The notes under the pieces were generated by a model. The model worked only from the letters and a program-made list of their open reading frames with translations, had not been told where the DNA came from and made no database searches. A program made the translations under genes and the position numbers. A stretch of 64,000 nucleotides of DNA, from positions 43,366-107,365 of the forward strand of contig NZ_CP101324.1 in the NCBI RefSeq assembly GCF_024300825.1, in the 5' to 3' direction. Below are positions 8,271 through 16,886 of the stretch, in pieces; position 1 is the stretch's first letter, and each line of letters opens with the position of its first letter. This DNA is from Natronomonas gomsonensis (GTDB lineage Archaea > Halobacteriota > Halobacteria > Halobacteriales > Haloarculaceae).

Positions 8271-9197
8271 ATGGCAACCAGAGAGATCTACGAAACGACG
8301 TTCGACGAAGACGTCCAGACCGACTCGAATGCTACGCAGTGTCCCGAGTGTAACGGGCAAGTTACAACCAACGCGGTTGAAACCGTCTGCGAGGACTGTG
8401 GACTCGTCGTCGACGAGCAGCGGATCGACCACGGGCCAGAGTGGCGAGGGTTCGACGAAGACGAACGGGAGCGCACGGGTGCTCCGTTGACAGCGGCGCG
8501 GCACGATCGTGGGTTGTCGACGGAGATCGGCCACGGGACCGATGCGAACGGGAACGAACTCTCAGGACAGAAGCGACGGCGGCTCGCTCGGATGCGCCGT
8601 GAACAGACGCGTGGGCGGTTTCAGTCGAAAGCCGAACGCAACCTCGCACACGGGCTTAGTGAAGTCCGCCGGATCAGTAGTACGCTCGAACTATCCGAGA
8701 CGATCCGTGACCAGGCCTGCCAGCTCTTCCGCAGCGCTCAGAACGAGGAACTCCTGCAGGGCCGGTCGATTGAGGCGATGGCCGCCGCGAGTGTCTACGG
8801 AGCGTGTCGGTGTAACGGGCGACCACGAACGCTCGACGACATCACCGAGTCGGCGCGCGTCGAGCAATCGCGGGTGACGAACGCATACACGACGCTGAAT
8901 ACGGAACTTGGCCTGCCAGCCCAACCCGTGACGCCCAGTGCGTTCGTTCCGCGGTTGGCCTCGGAGCTCGACGTCTCCGATCAAATCCGGCAGCGGGCTC
9001 GGCAGTTGGCGGAAGCATCCGAATCGACTGGGGCAACCACCGGGGTTCGGCCGTCCGGGTTCGCTGCAGCCTGTCTGTACAAAGCCGGACGCGAAGACGG
9101 GCAATGGCTCACCCAGTCGGACGTCGCTGACGTTGCGAACGTCTCGGTGGTCACCGTGCGGACCCACCGCGACACACTGGACGAACTGGCTGTCTAA
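8271..9197 (+). CDS. tfb: Transcription initiation factor TFB
   Basis: A 308-residue TFB, which bridges TBP-bound promoters and RNA polymerase. The N-terminal zinc ribbon has CPEC and CEDCG (residues 24-47). It is followed by the B-finger/linker region (WRGFDEDERERTGAP near 65) and two cyclin-like repeats at about 115-205 and 210-305; the second ends in an HTH (TQSDVADVANVSVVTVRTHRDTL). Length matches normal archaeal TFBs. Haloarchaea carry many TFB paralogues, often on plasmids, and this one could direct transcription of replicon-specific promoters. A hairpin leader precedes it. Confidence 0.93.
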   Translation: MATREIYETTFDEDVQTDSNATQCPECNGQVTTNAVETVCEDCGLVVDEQRIDHGPEWRGFDEDERERTGAPLTAARHDRGLSTEIGHGTDANGNELSGQKRRRLARMRREQTRGRFQSKAERNLAHGLSEVRRISSTLELSETIRDQACQLFRSAQNEELLQGRSIEAMAAASVYGACRCNGRPRTLDDITESARVEQSRVTNAYTTLNTELGLPAQPVTPSAFVPRLASELDVSDQIRQRARQLAEASESTGATTGVRPSGFAAACLYKAGREDGQWLTQSDVADVANVSVVTVRTHRDTLDELAV

Positions 9198-9256
9198 CGC
9201 CCACACTGCTGATTTTCGATTGTATGTCTGTAGGCTGATTGATGTGAGAGCCATTA

Positions 9257-9262
9257 TTTAAA
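9257..9262 (+). promoter_or_regulatory. TATA box TTTAAA
   Basis: It predicts a transcription start near 9286, downstream of the first ATG at 9277. This supports the ATG at 9298 as the start of the next gene. Confidence 0.55.
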
Positions 9263-9297
9263 CCCGAAGACGAAGCATGATACGGCCAGATCACTCT

Positions 9298-10185
9298 ATG
9301 ACCGACCAGTACGCCGACTACGAAGCCCTCCGACCGCTCGGCGAAGCGACCCACGTTCCCGACGATCAACTCGCCAGTAGTAGTGGCGAGCCCCGGCGGC
9401 AACGCTCTGGTGGCGTCGACGCGGGCTATCCAGACGACCCGACAGAAGGTGAGACCGAGTGCGATTCCTGTGGAGCGTCGATCCCCGCTGGCCAGTCGAA
9501 GTGCCGGTTCTGTCTCACGAACCATCTCGAAGCAGCCGACGATCAGGACACATCGACTGCCGAACAGACTCTCCTCCATATCATCCACATAGTCGTTGAG
9601 GCGTCGACGTTCTACGGCGCCGTCGGGAAGGGATCTGCTGCGGCCACCCTCCTCGCGAAGGCAGACGATGACCCAGTAGTCGATGACTGCAAGCTAATCT
9701 ATGATCTCGACGAGGAACCGGCCCCACGGCTTGTCGATCAGTGGCCCTCGCTCCCCTCGGCGACACGGGTCACGTCTGAATGTGGTAATCAGCTGCTCGC
9801 GGCTGCTCGTGAGCGGACGGCGTGGACAGAGACGACGCAGTCCTGTCACGACGGCGAGCACACGACGTTCCTCTACGACGAAACCGGGAGCGAGGTTCGC
9901 ACCGAAGCTCGTCTTGCAAGCCTACGTGAGGACGCAGACAACGACCTCTGGCTGGTGCCAGCGATTGCGCTCCAGAAATCCGTTGACAAGACCGATACCG
10001 AACAGCCACGACGCGAGCGCCCAAACAGAACTCACCTCGAGTGTCGAGAGTGTGATCGGGAGACTAAGCATCGATTCCGCGAATTCGAGGCTGTCCCCGA
10101 TGACGAGTGGACCGGGCAGCCAATGTGGGGCTGTCAGCGGTGCGGCACGCCACGCTACGGGCCCGAACCCGAAGCCGATCAGTAA
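9298..10185 (+). CDS. Zinc-ribbon protein with two distant Cys clusters
   Basis: A 295-residue protein from the ATG at 9298, chosen by TATA spacing. Residues 50-75 hold CDSC...CRFC and residues 245-285 hold CREC...CQRC, each a plausible zinc ribbon. Between them is an alpha/beta region that ends DNDLWLVPAIALQK. Similar haloarchaeal proteins have been annotated with an unhelpful biosurfactant label, which I do not endorse. No enzyme motif is visible. An inverted repeat follows 13 bp after the stop. Confidence 0.7.
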   Translation: MTDQYADYEALRPLGEATHVPDDQLASSSGEPRRQRSGGVDAGYPDDPTEGETECDSCGASIPAGQSKCRFCLTNHLEAADDQDTSTAEQTLLHIIHIVVEASTFYGAVGKGSAAATLLAKADDDPVVDDCKLIYDLDEEPAPRLVDQWPSLPSATRVTSECGNQLLAAARERTAWTETTQSCHDGEHTTFLYDETGSEVRTEARLASLREDADNDLWLVPAIALQKSVDKTDTEQPRRERPNRTHLECRECDRETKHRFREFEAVPDDEWTGQPMWGCQRCGTPRYGPEPEADQ

Positions 10186-10198
10186 AGACGACGTCAAA

Positions 10199-10239
10199 TT
10201 AACCAACAATTCTGGTGTCGGCTCGGAGTTGTTGGTTAA
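10199..10239. repeat. TTAACCAAC/GTTGGTTAA inverted repeat, copy 2
   Basis: 11-bp arms with a 23-bp gap between the 9-bp cores; non-conserved centre. Confidence 0.85.
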
Positions 10240-10293
10240 CAGAAGCCAGCTCGCGACCACCCGACGATACCACACCTGCTGACTGCCCGCCGG

Positions 10294-10325
10294 TGTTTTT
10301 CGGCGCCGAGAATTGGCGGAGGCGC
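10294..10325 (+). promoter_or_regulatory. Leader hairpin with T-run
   Basis: GTTTTTCG then GGCGCC, GAGAATT, GGCG, GA, GGCGC, directly before the ATG at 10330. The inner GCC/GGC and outer GCGCC/GGCGC pairings are alternatives. Confidence 0.5.
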
Positions 10326-10329
10326 ACAC

Positions 10330-10518
10330 ATGGATCCACGAGACACCCCCGGCTATCGACTCCACCGCGCGCTCAGTAGCCTCACCAGTATCGACAGCGA
10401 CCAATTGGAGCCCGCTGATCGAGAGCGAATTAGCACCGCGACGACGCTCCTCGAGCAGGTAGATTTTCTCACCCAACCGAATACGACGAGGGACGGTGAC
10501 ATCAACAGAGAATCCTGA
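10330..10518 (+). CDS. Small helical hypothetical protein
   Basis: 62 residues, almost entirely helical by composition (RLHRALSSLTSI, RERISTATTLLEQVDFL), with a disordered tail. No known motif. It starts 4 bp after a leader hairpin, which places that element partly at its ribosome-entry region. The coding assignment rests on codon use and context. Confidence 0.5.
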   Translation: MDPRDTPGYRLHRALSSLTSIDSDQLEPADRERISTATTLLEQVDFLTQPNTTRDGDINRES

Positions 10519-10573
10519 CAGCTCGACGCATCGGCAGCGCAACGTCATGTGGCCGTCACAGCGTGAGCAGTTG

Positions 10574-10604
10574 CTCGCCCCCTGAAAGGGTGCGGGGGCG
10601 CGAG
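10574..10604 (+). promoter_or_regulatory. Leader hairpin, strong outer stem
   Basis: CTCGCCCCC, TGAAA, GGG, TGC, GGGGGCG, CGAG. Outer pairing CGCCCCC/GGGGGCG competes with inner CCC/GGG. It lies 20 bp before the ATG at 10625. Confidence 0.55.
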
Positions 10605-10624
10605 ACCGCTCCCGAGAACAATCC

Positions 10625-11005
10625 ATGGCAACATTGCAAGCCGCAACGACATCGACCGGCGCGCTCGTATCGGATCCACAGGCAGTCCGCGAGCTCTGTG
10701 AGAACCACTGCTTCGGGACGCTCAACTGGGAAGTGGACGACGACGGCGAACTCGTTATCTGGGGCTACGACAGCTTCGAAGTGTACGAGGCCCGTGAGAA
10801 CGGTCTTCCTGACTACGACGGTGGCATCGTCACTCACGAGTTCCTCCGGTCGCTCGCGGAGTATCTCGAACCGAACGAAGAATTCGACATCCAGACAGCC
10901 GGATTTACCAAGTGCCGGTTTCCCGTGCTGGCGAAACGGTACGTCGTTCGCGACGGCGAAGTCCTCCACGCGGACCTCAGTTCCCCCGACCCGATCGACG
11001 AGTAG
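10625..11005 (+). CDS. Hypothetical acidic protein
   Basis: 126 residues, predominantly beta then helical: a strand segment HCFGTLNWEVDDDGELVIWGYDSFEVYEA (about 28-57), a helix EFLRSLAEYLEP (73-84) and a C-terminal strand. It contains two single Cys and no zinc pair. Family unknown. It sits between two leader hairpins, so it is probably its own transcription or regulatory unit. Confidence 0.65.
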   Translation: MATLQAATTSTGALVSDPQAVRELCENHCFGTLNWEVDDDGELVIWGYDSFEVYEARENGLPDYDGGIVTHEFLRSLAEYLEPNEEFDIQTAGFTKCRFPVLAKRYVVRDGEVLHADLSSPDPIDE

Positions 11006-11010
11006 CGTTG

Positions 11011-11036
11011 TTCGTCCCCCGGGAGGGGTGCGGGGC
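11011..11036 (+). promoter_or_regulatory. Leader hairpin
   Basis: CGTCCCCC, GGGA, GGGG, TGC, GGGGCG. It lies upstream of the ATG at 11074, which also has an AGGAGA Shine-Dalgarno. Confidence 0.55.
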
Positions 11037-11073
11037 GATCCAGTCGTGGGTCGTCCTGCAAGGAGATTGTTCA

Positions 11074-11736
11074 ATGGGCCACCGCGCACTCGTTGCGTAC
11101 GAACGCACAGACGGACAGTACACGCTCCACTACTCTCATTGGGGTGCAGCGAATCTCAAGCTCAAGCACCGAATCTCGGCTGAGTCGCCGTTCGGTGGCG
11201 AAGACACCGACTCCAAGTGGGCGAAACAGCTGCTGGCGGAGTTAGCCGATGGCCTCGAGGCAGATGCCGTCGACGGCTACCTCGCCGGCGAAGACCGACC
11301 GTCGACGGTCGTCGAGCCGAAGCCTCGCGCCACCGGGCTCACGCTCGAGGAGATTATCGCTGACCATCTCGACTACCTCCACCATGAGGCGTTTTACGTG
11401 GTGTCGACGACGTTCGAGGTGACCGCCTATCGGACGCTGTGGTTCGGGCTCCAGTACGACTCGGAGACGGTCGAACAGGGAGAGACCGTCGGGAACGGCG
11501 CGCTCGCGACGGTGCGTTGGTACGACGGCAAGCCGGTCGGCGACGGCCATCTGAAGGGACAGTTCCGGGCACTGAAAGACGTCGTTGGCGACATGCTCGA
11601 CAAGGGCGTCTTCACGCCGTCAACGGCGAGACAGTATCTGAAACGGAAGCTCGCTGAGCGGGTCGGAGACCGACAGGAGCTGCTCATTCCGACCGGAGAA
11701 TCACCCTTCGAGACAGCGAGTCTCGGCAAGTCGTAA
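11074..11736 (+). CDS. DUF6735-like protein
   Basis: 220 residues. The start at 11074 is chosen because AAGGAGAT precedes it at good spacing and because MGHRALVAYER is the usual beginning of this haloarchaeal family as I remember it. The protein reads alpha/beta with a conserved-looking core SHWGAANLKLKHRI and a C-terminal helix-rich part. Function unknown; no catalytic motif or membrane span is seen. It is preceded by a leader hairpin of the recurring family. Confidence 0.7.
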   Translation: MGHRALVAYERTDGQYTLHYSHWGAANLKLKHRISAESPFGGEDTDSKWAKQLLAELADGLEADAVDGYLAGEDRPSTVVEPKPRATGLTLEEIIADHLDYLHHEAFYVVSTTFEVTAYRTLWFGLQYDSETVEQGETVGNGALATVRWYDGKPVGDGHLKGQFRALKDVVGDMLDKGVFTPSTARQYLKRKLAERVGDRQELLIPTGESPFETASLGKS

Positions 11737-11773
11737 CACCAATCCCTTAGTGGATATCGGGGGACGTCCAAGT

Positions 11774-12058
11774 ATGTCAAATCAGTCTGAAGATGACGTT
11801 CGTGTTTGGCTTGTCGAACGGACGTACTCCGATGACGAACAGAACCTGATCATCCTCACCTACGCAACGCCCGATGGCGAACAGTACTATCGGAAGGAGC
11901 GGGCGCTAACCTCATTTACCGATGTCCGAGATACGACGGCAGCAGTCGATGCTGAACTCGACAATCTTGGCATGGTCGATGACCCAGACCTCCAGGAACA
12001 ATACGCGGCCGAAGCGCAGCGAATGCAGGAGGTCCACGACCCGGACGACGTGATCTGA
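11774..12058 (+). CDS. Small acidic hypothetical protein
   Basis: 94 residues from the ATG at 11774. Beta strands (VRVWLVERTY, LIILTYATPDG) are followed by a helical C-terminus ending in DPDDVI. It is very acidic, as expected for a soluble haloarchaeal protein. No motif is recognised, and it has no leader hairpin. Confidence 0.6.
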   Translation: MSNQSEDDVRVWLVERTYSDDEQNLIILTYATPDGEQYYRKERALTSFTDVRDTTAAVDAELDNLGMVDDPDLQEQYAAEAQRMQEVHDPDDVI

Positions 12059-12119
12059 TACCCGCCAGTAGACATCACCCCGGACCATGGGTTATGTCGT
12101 AGGAGGCCGTACACAGGAT

Positions 12120-12866
12120 ATGCGCGAACTCATCTTCGCACTCGAATACGAGCCGGGCTGTAACCGGGTGGCTGACGCTCTCGCCGACCACTCCGACGCC
12201 CGCGTCCGCTCGCTCTCGCTGCACGCCACTGCCGAACGTCTCTGGCGGGTCGACCATGCTACCGGAACTCCTGAGGCGCTCGACGCTATCGAGGACGCCT
12301 TTCTCACCGGCGACTACTACGCCGACTGTCTGGCGACTGAGGATTGCGGCGCCACACAGACCACCCGCGTCCTCGACCGCACGGACGACGCGCTCATCCT
12401 CTACTCAGATTGGGAGCGCACTCCGACCTGCGCCTCAGTCCCCCACATCGCTCGCGACCACCTCGGCGACGGCGTGCTGTTCGAGACTCGTCACGAGGGC
12501 CGCCACTACACGTGGCGACTCATCCACTCCGGCGATGGCGACGTGGCGGCGTTCTTCGACGCTCTCAAAGTCGCCGTCGGGGAGTGCGCCCAGATGGAGA
12601 TGCTCCGCACAGCGGACACAACATCAGCTAGGGGAAGCGACGGAACACCGAGTGGATTGCCTCCAGCCCAAGAGGCTGCTCTCCAGGCCGCCGTCGAACA
12701 CGGCTATTACGAGTCGCCCCGCGAGGTTGACGTCGGCAAGCTCGCCGAGCATCTCGACGTGCCGCGGTCAACACTCACCTACCGACTCCGTCGGGCGGAA
12801 GAACATTTGGCGAAGCAACATGTCGCCGGCGAGCGGGTCACGGAAGAACAGCTGGCATCGTACTGA
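12120..12866 (+). CDS. Bat-type HTH_10 transcription regulator
   Basis: A 248-residue regulator from the ATG at 12120 (MRELIFALEYEPGC); an upstream ATG at 12087 is possible. The N-terminal 165 residues are a sensor domain like those of bacterio-opsin-activator relatives. Residues 185-240 are the HTH_10 domain: QEAALQAAVEHGYYESPR, then a helix pair (KLAEHLDVPRSTLTYRLRRAE). It ends 60 bp before the P1B ATPase on the same strand, with a perfect palindrome between them. It probably regulates that transporter in response to metal, inferred from position only. Confidence 0.8.
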   Translation: MRELIFALEYEPGCNRVADALADHSDARVRSLSLHATAERLWRVDHATGTPEALDAIEDAFLTGDYYADCLATEDCGATQTTRVLDRTDDALILYSDWERTPTCASVPHIARDHLGDGVLFETRHEGRHYTWRLIHSGDGDVAAFFDALKVAVGECAQMEMLRTADTTSARGSDGTPSGLPPAQEAALQAAVEHGYYESPREVDVGKLAEHLDVPRSTLTYRLRRAEEHLAKQHVAGERVTEEQLASY

Positions 12867-12874
12867 GGGCCGCA

Positions 12875-12890
12875 GTTGGAATATTCCAAC
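12875..12890. promoter_or_regulatory. Perfect 16-bp palindrome, probable operator
   Basis: GTTGGAATATTCCAAC lies 37 bp upstream of the ATPase ATG at 12927. The AT centre may overlap the TATA element. Confidence 0.6.
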
Positions 12891-12926
12891 AAAGACATAT
12901 CGAACTCCCGCTCCTACCGTGACGTG

Positions 12927-15299
12927 ATGACAGAGAATCCGGACGCAGCAGGAGGAACGAACGGGGGCGGGCAGCGACGTGAGCTGACCGCCCGCCTCGT
13001 TGTCCCCGAGATGGACTGTCCCTCTTGCGCCCAAAAGGTGGACAAGAGCCTCCAGCGTGTCGACGGCATTACTGACGCCACGCTCCAGACGACCACCGGC
13101 ACGGCCAACGTCACGTACGATCCTGATCGGACTAGCGAAGCCGACGTAATCAAGGCGATTGAAGGTGCCGGCTACGAGGTCGTCGGGGGCTCGGACACCG
13201 AGGGCGATGATGAGGACAACCAGGTGACCGATGGCGTCGACATCGCGCCACCATCGGAGGTCTGGACGAGTCTTCGCGCGAAGAAGACGTGGCTCGGCGC
13301 GGCGTTCGTCACGCTCGGCCTCCTCTTCGAGTTCCTCCTCACCGGACAGAACGTCACGGTGGCGAGCGTCCTCGAGTACCCGCTCCACATCGCAGATGTC
13401 CTGTTCCTCGGCGCCGTCGCGGCTAGTGGCATCCCAGTCGTCCGTAGCGGGTACTACTCTGCGAAGAACCGAAGCCTGGACATCGACCTGCTGATGGGAA
13501 CGGCGATCATCGCGGCGACCGGTATCGGCTACTTCGTCGAGGCCGCCACGCTGGCCGTCCTGTTCAGCATCGCCGAGCTGCTCGAGGACTACGCGATGGA
13601 CAGGGCACGGGACTCCCTGCGCGAGCTGATGGAACTCTCGCCCGACGAGGCGACCGTCCTTCGCGATGGTGAGGAAGTGACCGTTCCCGCCGAGGAGGTC
13701 GACGTTGGCGAGACCGTCGTCGTCCGCCCCGGCGACAAGATTCCGCTCGACGGAACGGTCATCGACGGCGAGAGTGCAGTCGACCAGTCGCCGATCACGG
13801 GCGAGAGCGTCCCCGTCGACAAGACTGCCGGCGACGAGGTCTACGCCGGCGCGATCAGCGAAGAGGGGTACCTCGAGGTAGAGGTCACCTCGACCGCTGG
13901 CGATTCGACGCTCTCGCGCATCATCGAGATGGTACAGGGCGCACAGGCGAAGAAGACCGAGTCTGAGCAGTTCGTCGACCGCTTCTCCGGCTACTACACA
14001 CCCCTCGTCGTCGTGCTGGCAATCCTGACCGCCGCTATCCCGCCGCTGGTTATCGCCGACCCCATCTCGGTGGACGTGGCCGGGTACGGGTTCACTTTCG
14101 CCGGCGACTGGCAGACCTGGTTCATCCGCGGGCTCACCCTGCTGGTAATCGCCTGCCCCTGTGCGTTCGTCATCTCCACACCCGTCTCGGTGGTGTCGGG
14201 CATCACCAGCGCCGCGAAGAACGGCGTCCTGATCAAGGGCGGCAACTACCTCGAAGCGATGGGCGAAGTCGATGCCGTCGCGCTCGACAAGACGGGGACG
14301 CTCACGAAGGGCGAACTCGCCGTCACCGATGTCGTCCCGGTCGGCGACACCACTGAGGCCGATCTGCTCCGTCGCGCCGCCGGGCTGGAGCGGCGCAGTG
14401 AGCACCCCATCGCTGCGGCGATTCTCGCCCGTGCTGAGGAGACGGGCGTGGGCGACCTGCCCGACCCGAGTGGCTTCGAGAGCCTCACCGGAAAGGGCAT
14501 CCGCGGGGAGATCGACGGCGAGACGTACTATGCGGGCAAGCCCGCGCTCTTCGAGGAGCTGGGCTTCGACCTCGCTCGGGCACGCCGCGAGACGGACGGC
14601 GGCGTCGCGGCGGAAGAGGCGGCCGAGTACGACGACGGGGCATTCGCCGAGGACGCGCTCACCTCACTGGAGCGGGAGGGCAAGACGGTCGTTATCGTCG
14701 GGACGGAGTCGGAACTGCTGGGTGCAATCGCCATCGCCGACGAGGTACGCCCGGCCTCGAAGCGGGCTGTCGAACGCCTGCACGAGCTGGGCGTCGAGCG
14801 CGTGGTGATGCTGACCGGCGACAACGAGGGCACCGCCCGCGCCATCGCCGAGCAGGTCGGTGTCGATGAGTATCGCGCCGAACTCCTACCCGACGAGAAG
14901 GTCGACGCAGTCGAAGAGTTACAGGCGGAGTACGGGGAGGTCGCGATGGTCGGCGACGGCATCAATGACGCCCCCGCGCTCGCCACTGCGGAGGTCGGCA
15001 TCGCGATGGGCGCCGCCGGCACCGACACCGCCCTCGAAACGGCTGATATTGCGTTGATGGGCGACGACATCGGGAAACTCCCGTACCTGTACGACCTGTC
15101 GCATACGGCCAACGGCGTGATCCGGCAGAACATCTGGGCGAGCCTCGGCGTGAAGCTCCTGCTCGCGTTAGGCGTGCCGCTGGGCCTGGTCAGCGTTGCG
15201 CTGGCAGTCGTTGTCGGAGATATGGGGATGAGCCTCGGCGTCACCGGGAACGCGATGCGGTTGTCCCGGATTGAGCCCGACCGGTTCTCCGACACCTGA
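12927..15299 (+). CDS. P1B heavy-metal-translocating ATPase, Zn/Cd/Co type
   Basis: A 790-residue efflux ATPase from the ATG at 12927. An N-terminal HMA domain has the metal-binding MDCPSCAQK (about residues 30-36). The transmembrane core contains the IACPCAFVIS motif, with CPC as the membrane metal site. Also present are TGES (actuator), DKTGT (phosphorylated Asp), SEHPIA (nucleotide domain) and the GDGINDAP hinge. The last transmembrane segment has a DMG motif, typical of the ZntA/CadA branch rather than CopA. It probably exports Zn, Cd or Pb from the cytoplasm. A HTH_10 regulator and a palindromic operator lie upstream. Confidence 0.92.
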   Translation: MTENPDAAGGTNGGGQRRELTARLVVPEMDCPSCAQKVDKSLQRVDGITDATLQTTTGTANVTYDPDRTSEADVIKAIEGAGYEVVGGSDTEGDDEDNQVTDGVDIAPPSEVWTSLRAKKTWLGAAFVTLGLLFEFLLTGQNVTVASVLEYPLHIADVLFLGAVAASGIPVVRSGYYSAKNRSLDIDLLMGTAIIAATGIGYFVEAATLAVLFSIAELLEDYAMDRARDSLRELMELSPDEATVLRDGEEVTVPAEEVDVGETVVVRPGDKIPLDGTVIDGESAVDQSPITGESVPVDKTAGDEVYAGAISEEGYLEVEVTSTAGDSTLSRIIEMVQGAQAKKTESEQFVDRFSGYYTPLVVVLAILTAAIPPLVIADPISVDVAGYGFTFAGDWQTWFIRGLTLLVIACPCAFVISTPVSVVSGITSAAKNGVLIKGGNYLEAMGEVDAVALDKTGTLTKGELAVTDVVPVGDTTEADLLRRAAGLERRSEHPIAAAILARAEETGVGDLPDPSGFESLTGKGIRGEIDGETYYAGKPALFEELGFDLARARRETDGGVAAEEAAEYDDGAFAEDALTSLEREGKTVVIVGTESELLGAIAIADEVRPASKRAVERLHELGVERVVMLTGDNEGTARAIAEQVGVDEYRAELLPDEKVDAVEELQAEYGEVAMVGDGINDAPALATAEVGIAMGAAGTDTALETADIALMGDDIGKLPYLYDLSHTANGVIRQNIWASLGVKLLLALGVPLGLVSVALAVVVGDMGMSLGVTGNAMRLSRIEPDRFSDT

Positions 15300-15419
15300 T
15301 TCTGCGGCTGAAAAGGCGGGCAGGGCGCTCTTCTTTCGGGACTTACCTCCGCTACATCGAGACAAGTTGTGGTTTGTCTGGGGCAGAAAGGACTGAGCCC
15401 CACCGTGGGCTCTGATTTG

Positions 15420-15842
15420 ATGCCCGAGAATCCAGACGACGATCCGTTTCACGATTGCGAGTTAGGTCCCGACGCAGTCCTCGGGACGCACACCTTCCAC
15501 GATGTCCTGTTCACCGACGACACGGAGACACCGGTGAACGTGCTCACTGGCGAGACACCAGCGCATTCGCAAGCCACCGTCGAGGAAGTGAAGGCGTTCG
15601 CTGCGAGTATCGACACGGACACACCACAAATCGCGCTCCCCGCATCCGTCGAGTCGCAGGTCGAAACACAGAGCAAGCCCTACACCTCAGCTGCGTTCTT
15701 CCATTTCAAGGCGACGGGGTCACTCGAACGACACCGTGCCTACCACGCCGCGTACGACTCGGATGCGTTCACCGTCGACTTCGAGGCCGACTACGCGTCG
15801 GGCGATCTAACCATCACAGTCGACCGAGCGAACGAGTCCTAA
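15420..15842 (+). CDS. Hypothetical soluble protein
   Basis: 140 residues from the ATG at 15420; upstream codons in the same frame overlap a GAGCCC/GGGCTC hairpin and look non-coding. Alpha/beta, with a FHDVLFTDDTETPVNVLTGE strand-turn pattern early and a C-terminal beta pair (FTVDFEADYASGDLTITVD). No recognised motif, Cys pair or membrane segment. Confidence 0.6.
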   Translation: MPENPDDDPFHDCELGPDAVLGTHTFHDVLFTDDTETPVNVLTGETPAHSQATVEEVKAFAASIDTDTPQIALPASVESQVETQSKPYTSAAFFHFKATGSLERHRAYHAAYDSDAFTVDFEADYASGDLTITVDRANES

Positions 15843-15862
15843 GAATCGACCGCTAGATCAGG

Positions 15863-15893
15863 TTTTTCGAGCGCCGGCGATGGGTGCCGGCGC
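15863..15893 (+). promoter_or_regulatory. Leader hairpin with T-run
   Basis: TTTTTCGA then GCGCCGGC, GATGGGT, GCCGGCGC. It lies directly upstream of the GTG at 15901. Confidence 0.5.
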
Positions 15894-15900
15894 AGCAGGA

Positions 15901-16440
15901 GTGAGCGAGCAATCATTCCCGGTGCGTCGGCGCTTCGAGGTGTTCGAGATGCACATGGTCATTTACAGTCTGGTAGAAGCATCGACAGAAGACGAAGCAC
16001 TATCCACCGGAAAGTCGGTGTTCGACCGCCTGGTCGGCGCGGACCCACACGCCGGCGCCGTCTTCGACTACCACGTGACTTTCGATGAGGAAGACACGTC
16101 CGTTGCGGGGAAGGCGCGATGGGGTGAGTTGCCGACTGCAGCCCCCATCGACTCCGATGACGGCCAAGACCTACTTGAGCGTGGCTGGGAGGCGACGAAA
16201 GAGGAGTTCGAGCGCAACCTCGAGCGGGTGAGGGAAGCACTTGACGAACTCTCCGACGAGGAGATTATGCGCGACGAAGATCTCGCTCGGCACGCGTTCC
16301 ACCAGGTCGGCGCCTACGACGGGCCAACGATCTTTCTGTACAACGAATATTCGAACGGTATCCGTCACCGTGAGCAGCTGGATCGAGTGCTGGAGGAGAG
16401 CGAGGAGCTCTGGATCGTACCTGCCGACGTCCACTTCTAA
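15901..16440 (+). CDS. Hypothetical protein, first gene of zinc-ribbon cassette 1
   Basis: 179 residues if the GTG at 15901 is used; an ATG at 15949 is an alternative. I reject an earlier ATG at 15880 because it lies within the leader hairpin. The N-terminus (VIYSLVEASTEDEALSTGKSVFDRLV) reads as a strand plus helix and the C-terminus as DRVLEESEELWIVPADVHF. No known motif. It is followed 3 bp later by the zinc-ribbon gene at 16444, so the two are probably cotranscribed. Confidence 0.62.
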   Translation: MSEQSFPVRRRFEVFEMHMVIYSLVEASTEDEALSTGKSVFDRLVGADPHAGAVFDYHVTFDEEDTSVAGKARWGELPTAAPIDSDDGQDLLERGWEATKEEFERNLERVREALDELSDEEIMRDEDLARHAFHQVGAYDGPTIFLYNEYSNGIRHREQLDRVLEESEELWIVPADVHF

Positions 16441-16443
16441 CAG

Positions 16444-16809
16444 ATGTCCCGGATCACAAATTGGAAGCGCGAGAGTCGGTCGCCCACACTCGCATACCGG
16501 AATACGGAGACCGGAGCTCGGGCTATCTTACACCGAGCACCGGACTCGTACCGCTACAAGTGGCGCGGCGCAATCCTCGTCGACGGCTACCCGGTGTGGT
16601 CGCGGGGGTACGAGACGAAGGACGCGAAATCGTTCCGTGACGAGCTCCGTGACCGGCCAGCGCCCGAACTGAGTTGTCCCGAGTGTCCGAACAGCGATGT
16701 AGCAATCGGTGGGAAAACGGCTGACGGCGCGAAGGTTCAGCGCTGGTTCGAGTATCGGAACTGTGGGTACGAAGCATCCTCGCGAATCGTGTATGGCGCC
16801 GAGCGCTGA
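16444..16809 (+). CDS. Zinc-ribbon protein, paralogue 1 with a lost Cys
   Basis: 121 residues, roughly two-thirds identical by eye to the protein at 20167-20532. The N-terminal 75 residues are basic and aromatic (AYRNTETG, HRAPDSYRYKWRGAILVDGY). The C-terminus has CPEC, then FEYRNCGY where the paralogue has FECRDCGY. Thus one of four zinc ligands has become Tyr, and zinc binding may be weakened. The basic N-terminus suggests nucleic-acid contact. It is the second gene of its unit. Confidence 0.7.
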   Translation: MSRITNWKRESRSPTLAYRNTETGARAILHRAPDSYRYKWRGAILVDGYPVWSRGYETKDAKSFRDELRDRPAPELSCPECPNSDVAIGGKTADGAKVQRWFEYRNCGYEASSRIVYGAER

Positions 16810-16835
16810 TTGATAAGGGCGCATCTGCGGTGACG

Positions 16836-16862
16836 TTTATTTTGGGCCGGAATGGGTGGCCC
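16836..16862 (+). promoter_or_regulatory. Leader hairpin, inverted base composition
   Basis: TTTATTTT then GGGCC, GGAAT, GGG, TG, GCCC. It lies upstream of the ATG at 16887. The outer pairing is GGGCC with GGCCC. Confidence 0.4.
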
Positions 16863-16886
16863 GTCTTAATCGGGCCAGATCCACAG

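Noticed and set aside
12768..14405. 545-codon ORF antisense to the P1B ATPase
   Set aside because: It is a shadow of the high-GC ATPase gene, which has all catalytic motifs on the other strand.
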